From Amorphophallus konjac (Eukaryota > Streptophyta > Magnoliopsida > Alismatales > Araceae), in assembly GCA_022559845.1 (NCBI GenBank), contig CM040118.1:265383519-265447518 (forward strand): a DNA stretch of 64,000 nt, written 5' to 3'. The number at the start of each line of letters is the position of its first letter. Position 1 is the stretch's first letter. Position numbers and translations under genes: made by a program. This document shows positions 58,315 to 64,000 of this stretch, one piece after another. The notes beneath the pieces were generated by a model. That model worked only from the letters and a program-made list of their open reading frames with translations. It was not told the origin of the DNA and made no database searches.

Positions 58315-59676
58315 GAATTTTGGGTGCAGGATGTCTTGGAGCTGAACAAAGGATCATAAGGTAAATAAAAGCTCAAGGCACAGGTATGTACATAAATCTT
58401 TTAAGTTTAGTCATCTTGCATGTTTACTCTTGGCATGTAGATAGTGCATCATACGTCTGCCCAATGTGATTAGATTCTGCAAACTGAATTGCTCTTTGAA
58501 ATACAAAACTCCCATGGTATGAGATGAACTTTTGAGCTAGATAACTTGTTCACACCATGCTTGATTTCAGCTATTTAATTCATGAAAAATTTGTTATGCT
58601 GATGAAGTTGATGTGATAATGAGTTGCACAAGTCTTGCTATCAGCCACATGAAATGCTTGGACTTTGGTTTTGATGATGCAAACCATGGTTGCATTTTCA
58701 ACTCGTTATTCATATTAGCATTGTTCAAAGGGGGAGTCTAGTAATTGGCATCATCATGTTGCATTCAGTTCAAAATCAATTGTGAATGATTTGTGTTTGC
58801 ATCATCTTGTAATCACACATACCTTAATGCACATCATGTTTAGAAGACAAATGATAATGCACAATCATTTTGCAGCATCTTCATTGCATTGTGCATTCAC
58901 ATAACTCTTAGGCTATATAGTTCATTGCCAACCCTTGCATGTACTCAGGGGGAGTCAACATCAATCTAGCTTGAATCATTTTACATCATTTCACTCTTGC
59001 ACGGCCATGGTATATTAAATGTTGATGTATGGAAAGGCAGGTTATGCTTGCCTAGAAGCACTCAATATGCGTGAGGACTAACCTCCGCCAAGTACCATAC
59101 GTCAATGTCGCATATAGGCCATATAGCTAGGGGGAGTTGTCTTGATGAGGCATTCATGCATATGTTTCATATTCATCATGTTGGTTCATGCATTTCATGT
59201 TTGATCAGGTCAACCTCTGCATGGTTCAAAAAAACCTCTCATTGACATTTGTCATTCTTTGTGACTGCAAATATCACTCCTTGCGTGCTTTCATTGCATA
59301 TTCCTAGGGGGAGTCGTGTTGTTCTTCTTGGTTCATTCGTCCTTTTTGCATCTGAACCTCAATGGCCTCCAGTGTGATAATAAGTTCAAGAGACAGACAT
59401 CACTACAGTGTAAGAGCTTTCTATTATATGAACTGATGATTGTCCATTCAATGAAAATGGTTCAGATTTAATGATTTTCTTGAAGTTTTGATATATCTTT
59501 TGAAATCATCCATATTTTGTGGTTTTAATAGACCTTAACTAGAGATTGCATGTTGTGACTTGAATAACTATTCTGAAATCTAAAAATCCAAATGTCTCGA
59601 CAACTTTGGTGATACTCTAGAACTTAGTATTGTTTCTAAACATCTTGATGAGCTGGAATTCTTGAAAATTAATTTG

Positions 59677-59766
59677 CAGAGCAATGATAGTGTTGCACGG
59701 AGAAATATGTCCCGTCATCAAATCAAGTGACGAATGATATGTCATGATGTGCCTCTGTTATCTCTG
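59677..59766 (+). other. Conserved hairpin module, copy a (F)
   Basis: 90 nt bounded by CAGAG and CTCTG. Small stem GTG/CAC and central stem CGTCA-loop-TGACG, both with bases different from the S1 copies but still paired. It keeps GCAATGA, GAGAAATATGTC, ATATGTCATGATGTG and TTATCTCTG. Confidence 0.78.
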
Positions 59767-59789
59767 TCTTAATTCATTTGGACTCTAGG

Positions 59790-59876
59790 TAGAGCAATGG
59801 CATAATTGCTGAGAAATATATCTTCTCATCAAAGAAATGAGTTTGGATATGTCATGACGTGATGTTGCTATCTCTG
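59790..59876 (+). other. Conserved hairpin module, copy b (F)
   Basis: 87 nt. Small stem GCA/TGC, central stem CTCAT-7 nt-ATGAG, then ATATGTCATGACGTGATG, TTGC and TATCTCTG. The first base of the outer arm is T instead of C. Confidence 0.78.
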
Positions 59877-59903
59877 TTCATTCTGAAGCATAACAGTCAG
59901 TCT

Positions 59904-59990
59904 TGCCAAATACCTAGGGATACTAGCGTCTAAACAACGTGTATTCTTACGGCTAGGAGGCATGTACTAGACTTGATTGCTCGTAACATA
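59904..59990 (+). other. Conserved second module (F)
   Basis: CCAAATACCTAGGGATACTA, then GCGTCTAAACAACGTGTATT. GGATAC can pair with GTATTC through one G-U. It lies 27 nt after hairpin module copy b. Confidence 0.75.
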
Positions 59991-61494
59991 TGAGTCATGT
60001 GCCTTCAAATTCAAACAATATTGAAAATCAAATTTGTTAAACTCATAAAATTCCATGCTTTAGTCATGCTTGTTTAGCCTCAATACTAGTTTTTATGTTA
60101 TTCCCTTTGTGGTTATTGAATATGGATGTATAAGACAAGGGAAGGTTAAACACTGTCAAGATATGTGCTTCTGGTTCATTTCTATTAAATCATAGATGTC
60201 GATGCTTTTTAAACTCTATTGATGATCTTGATTTTCATTAGCTTTGAACCATATATATTGCTCCCGGCATGTTTCTAATTTCCATATAATGGCTTGCTCT
60301 TCCACTACCATTCCACTCTGATCTCTAGGACTTTTGTCAGCCACTGTACCGTATCCCTCCTTTTGCTATTGACAAAGGGGGAGAACGTCTTGTTGTGAAT
60401 CCTTGCTATGGACTTGGGAGAAAGGGGGAGATGTTGTCTAATGTTGCTTTTGAGCACTGTCAAAGGGGGAGAGTGCATTGTGGATATGGGAGAATCCAAG
60501 GGGGAGAGAACCTTCATTTATGATGAGGGTTTATGCATAGCATTCATACACTTTACTTCTCCATGCATACATATTTTGCCTTCATCTACCATATCTATAT
60601 AAATCATTCAGGCTGCCATGATTACATCACCATACTACACAAGTGGTATATTCCAACAAGTGGTATCATCTTGATGCACCTTTCAAGTCGTCTCTAAAAT
60701 CATTGGTGTCCTCTGTCAAATGATATCACATTGCTTTCTCATTCATTGGCATGTGGCATGAGTCCTAGCATCATTGGCATCATGTTTTCATGCAATAGGG
60801 TGGCATGCATGTATTGACTTCATACAATTGTAGCTTGCATCTATCATTTCCATGCATTGCTTAGCAAATCCAAAAAAAAAAATCTGAAAACTAGAAAACC
60901 ACTAAAAATCTGTAAAATTTGAAATCAAAATTTGCTCCTTGGCTGCTCTATCCATCTCCTATTTGAGGAATTGAATCATGCTGCTGTGGCTCCACCTCTC
61001 ACACTTACTTTGTCTTTGCCAAGTCACGGGACACCACCATGTTCGATACCTCCATATCATTCATTGGTATCAGTCCTATAACTGGCTTTCCATACTTGGT
61101 TGTTCTCTCTAGTTATTTTGTCAATCTTAATAAGTGTACAACCATTGGCATATATTTCCACATCATCTTCTGGACTGTTGCCTGCAATGACATGTTTCTC
61201 CACCTTATGGTTTCTTGTAATGCTATCACAGGAGATCCCGAGCATTATGTAAGTCATTTTGTGTGCGTCATTAATGTGAGTATCTCTTTCTCTTTCCTGG
61301 CTCTTTTTGATGTTGTCAAAGGGGGAGAAGTATTCATGTGAGTCATTAATCAAAGTATGTGGTAAGATTGTGTGAGTCATTAATCAGAATGCCATCTGTG
61401 TGTCAAAGGGGGTGAGAACCATGTGAGTGACTCATAGTTGCCATATGAATTTATAATGACTCATAGTTCAGAATGTCTCATAGTTGCCATCATC

Positions 61495-61508
61495 AAAAAG
61501 GGGGAGAA
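61495..61508 (+). promoter_or_regulatory. F polypurine tract
   Basis: AAAAAGGGGGAGAA directly before the LTR start TGTTGTGTCC. Confidence 0.9.
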
Positions 61509-64000
61509 TGTTGTGTCCCTGAGGTCATTTGAGTCATTCTGTGGTCTCTTGGGTCATTCGACATCATGCTATAGTCATATGAGTTCTGTGGTATTCTTGG
61601 TTTTGATAATGGCTTAACACTATGAGTCATTGTTGTTTATCACTCTCCATGTATTTGGTTTCATGATGCCCATTCACAACTTGCATTATATGTTTTCACA
61701 TTGCATTAATACCAAGGAACATGTGGTTCTTGAATGCTCACATCCCTCTTGAAACTTTGGGTTACATGATGATCATCCATTCATTTAAATTCATTGTCAT
61801 ATGAACTTGATCTTTTGATATGGATGGTTAATTTGAGAATGAGCTTTTCTATTCTTCTTGTTATTGAGATTCCATGAGTGTGTTTCATGGATATTTTACT
61901 TGGGGTGGTTGAGCTCTTATCTCTTGATCTTTAGCCCAGAACACTTATGATTCAAAGTGTTCACATATAACTAATTCATGAGATTTCATATGTGTATTTC
62001 ATACATTTATTATATGGATTATTGAGCTAAAGTTCTAATCCTTTTTATATGATTTTGCAGGCCAAAACACTCAATAAATATTCCCCAAGATCAAAGGAGT
62101 TTGATGCCAGAGAGTTCGGAAGGGTTACAATGGCATTTGGGGCTGAATTGTGTTAATCTAGAATTTACTATAGCTAGGTCCACCGGCGGCACTGTAGCTA
62201 GGTCGACCGATTTTCCCAGAACCAAAAGGTTCGAGGTCTGTGACATTTAGGTCGACCGGCCCATTAATTCCGGTCGACCGGTTTTGCCAGAACCGAAAAG
62301 TTCTAGCTGCAGCAGGTTCCGGTCGACCGGCCCATGAATTCCGGTCGACCGCCAGCCCCGAGCCAACCAAGTTTGACCTCAAAATCTACCTCGTGGCCAG
62401 CCCCTTTCCATGGATTTGTTTAATCAAACCCTACCTAATCTTCCATGATTTATGGATCTGGTCTGGAGGGTGTCCAAGGACCATTCCAAGGGTTATAAAA
62501 CCAACATGAGAGGGTTAGAAACCCTAGTTGATGGAGTTGATGAAGTGAATCAAGAGAGGCCATTTCGAAGGTACTGTAGCACCTCCGTGAACAGTACTAC
62601 GGGCTAGAGTTCTTCATCCTTCCAAGGTGATTCAAGCTCAGATCTGAAGCCAAGCAACCTCCAACCAAGCAAGAAGCATTCAAGGCTATCAAAGGTGATC
62701 AAAGCTACATCCATACACCTCTTCATCAACTCAAGGGGATTCAAGAGAAGATCAAGCTACATCCAATATCCTCTCCATCAACTCAAGGTGATTCAAGCTT
62801 ATATCTCAATCCAGCAACCTCCAAGGAAGAGTAGAATCAAGCAAGGCTAACAAGGGAGATCAAAGGAGGCTACAAGGGTGTGCTCAAGCAAGAGGAGTTC
62901 GAGTTACTGTTCACGTGAACAGTACTCCTTGAAGAACATCTTCATCCAATCCAAGGCATTCAAGCTCATATCAAAGCGATCATCTTCCAAGATCTGTGAA
63001 GAAGGAAGGAAGGATCAAGGTAGTATATATTCACTTCTTCATCCATTCAAAGAGATCAAAGAGAGAAGATCAAGAGAGGAGATTGGAAGAATAGTTACTG
63101 TTCACATGAACAGTACTCCGTGAAGAACAATCATCCATTCAAGGGTGATTACAAGAAGATTGATTTACAAGAAGAAGAGATCCCTACTGCTGATCAACAA
63201 AGCATATCGATACAAGGGCCAATTCCTTCTTACTCAATCTCTTGTTTTAATTCCTTCACATCTGTTTTACTTTCAATATTGTTAAACATTGAAGTTGTGA
63301 TTCGTCCCTACCAGGTGGTTAGTAGGAAGGCAATTGGAGGCTGTTCCAATTTGCGGTTGACGTCCCTACCAGGTGGTTAGTAGGAAGGCAATTGGAGGGT
63401 GTTCCAATTTGCGGTTGACGTCCCTACCGGTGGTTAGTAGGAAGGTAATCGGGAGTTCTCCGATTTGCGGTGTAGCCGTCCCTACCGGCTTTGTGTGTAG
63501 GAAGATAGAAAGAGGGGTTTCTCTGTTCTGTGGTTTGGGGCGTGTCCCCGGGTCAAGCTGTGTGTCAGCAAGGAAGCCTCACCGGGTTTTGGTGAGGGGT
63601 GGACGTAGGTTGCGGGGTTGCAACCGAACCACCTTAAAAATCCCTGTGTTGTGGGTTGTTTATTTTGTGTGATTGCTCTATATCTTCTAACCCCATTCGC
63701 AGGTTCATGTGCTTCCATACTTGGTTATCTTGCTCACATACATATGCACTTTGAGTGATCAACATAGCATACACACACACGCACGGTTGTTGCAAGCTAT
63801 TGCATGTTCATCTATGTGTTATACTTTGTAATTCACTTAAAGAAGTGTGGACGTTTCATAGCTTGTAATTCAAATCTTTCCATTTGAGCCACTCTAATTA
63901 ATTCTGCTGTGCATTGTGCCTAAGTGATTCATTCACTTTATAAGAGTGGTTTAAGCTTCCGCCAGCTAAGAGTTTTTAAATAGGCCAAAGCTTGTGAAAG
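61509..64000 (+). repeat. F 3' LTR (right end outside window)
   Basis: Copy of 53835-56326. It has the same TATA box, GTCGAC cluster, palindromes (62905-62924, 63096-63115), 58-bp repeats (from about 63305) and stem-loop block (about 63594-63650). Confidence 0.94.

Larger units (their letters stand above)
58315..61494 (+). other. F non-coding 3' internal region
   Basis: No coding frame is recognised. GGGGGAG strings recur (about 58731, 58945, 59128, 59305, 60378, 60420, 60466, 60498, 61321 and, as a variant, 61404). Primer-site-like strings AAGTGGTAT(C/A) lie at about 60643 and 60658. It holds the paired hairpin module (59677-59876), the second module (59904-59990) and an A/T-rich CTGAAAACTAGAAAACC block (60880-60930) also found in S1. 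Confidence 0.8.
53835..64000 (+). mobile_element. F: gag-only Sirevirus-like Ty1/copia element, plus strand, right end off window
   Basis: Left LTR 53835-56375, primer site, gag (two in-frame stops), a 3.2 kb non-coding region with the conserved modules, polypurine tract, and right LTR from 61509 (about 50 bp missing at the window end). No protease, integrase, RT or RNase H is found. The visible LTR pair shows about 30 differences over 2.49 kb by eye (about 1%), so the insertion is young. It interrupts the gag-like frame of G. Confidence 0.92.

Overview
The window is repetitive DNA from a large plant (angiosperm-type) nuclear genome. The evidence is methionyl-initiator tRNA primer sites, Ty3/gypsy chromoviruses with C-terminal chromodomains, Sirevirus-like Ty1/copia elements, a Cassandra element carrying 5S rRNA in its LTRs, an Ogre/Tat-like element with a tRNA-Arg primer site, and a 5'-truncated L1-type LINE. 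I see no intact host gene, rRNA or tRNA gene, or CRISPR array. The species cannot be named from this sequence.

Layout. (1) 1-9603: a minus-strand Tekay/Del-like chromovirus (RE1). Its 3' LTR is cut by the window start, its gag-pol is a single frame broken by five in-frame stops, and its 5' LTR is complete (6602-9603). (2) 9604-10503: a remnant of a Sirevirus-like internal region, ending in a possible 5' leader and start codon. (3) 10504-26625: minus-strand gag-only Sirevirus S1 arranged LTR - internal - LTR - internal. The second internal copy carries a complete Cassandra (22223-22950) and a chromovirus solo LTR (23714-26572), both with target duplications, and the first copy preserves both empty sites. 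(4) 26640-about 40700: a second Sirevirus-like element, H (minus). Its LTR is split by a gag-protease-only gypsy element (28264-34616) and its internal region is split by another solo LTR (36119-39603). (5) About 40700-42216: unclassified LTR-like DNA. (6) 42217-47965: a 5'-truncated, plus-strand chromovirus (E) whose pol has seven in-frame stops. (7) 47966-48741: an LTR fragment. (8) 48742-53834: an Ogre-like element G whose LTR holds a LINE insertion and whose gag is interrupted at 53835. (9) 53835-64000: plus-strand gag-only Sirevirus F, with its second LTR running off the end.

The coding parts that remain are capsid (gag) frames, one protease, two decayed chromovirus pol frames and an RNase H tail. 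The Sirevirus-like elements carry gag but no protease, integrase or reverse transcriptase, so they would need proteins supplied by other elements. Both readable gag frames stop at the same homologous point.

The best candidate for something undescribed is a non-coding domain between gag and the 3' LTR of the Sirevirus-like elements. It consists of an 87-91 nt module, present in two tandem copies, followed by a second module. It recurs in the same order in four diverged contexts (9604-9870, 15036-15328, 39925-40180, 59677-59990). Its hairpin stems change on both sides while remaining paired, which suggests selection on RNA structure. Other shared signals are a covarying stem-loop in Sirevirus LTRs, a covarying hairpin and a splice-like block in chromovirus LTRs, and many short CG-containing palindromes particular to each LTR family. 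All comparisons were made by eye.
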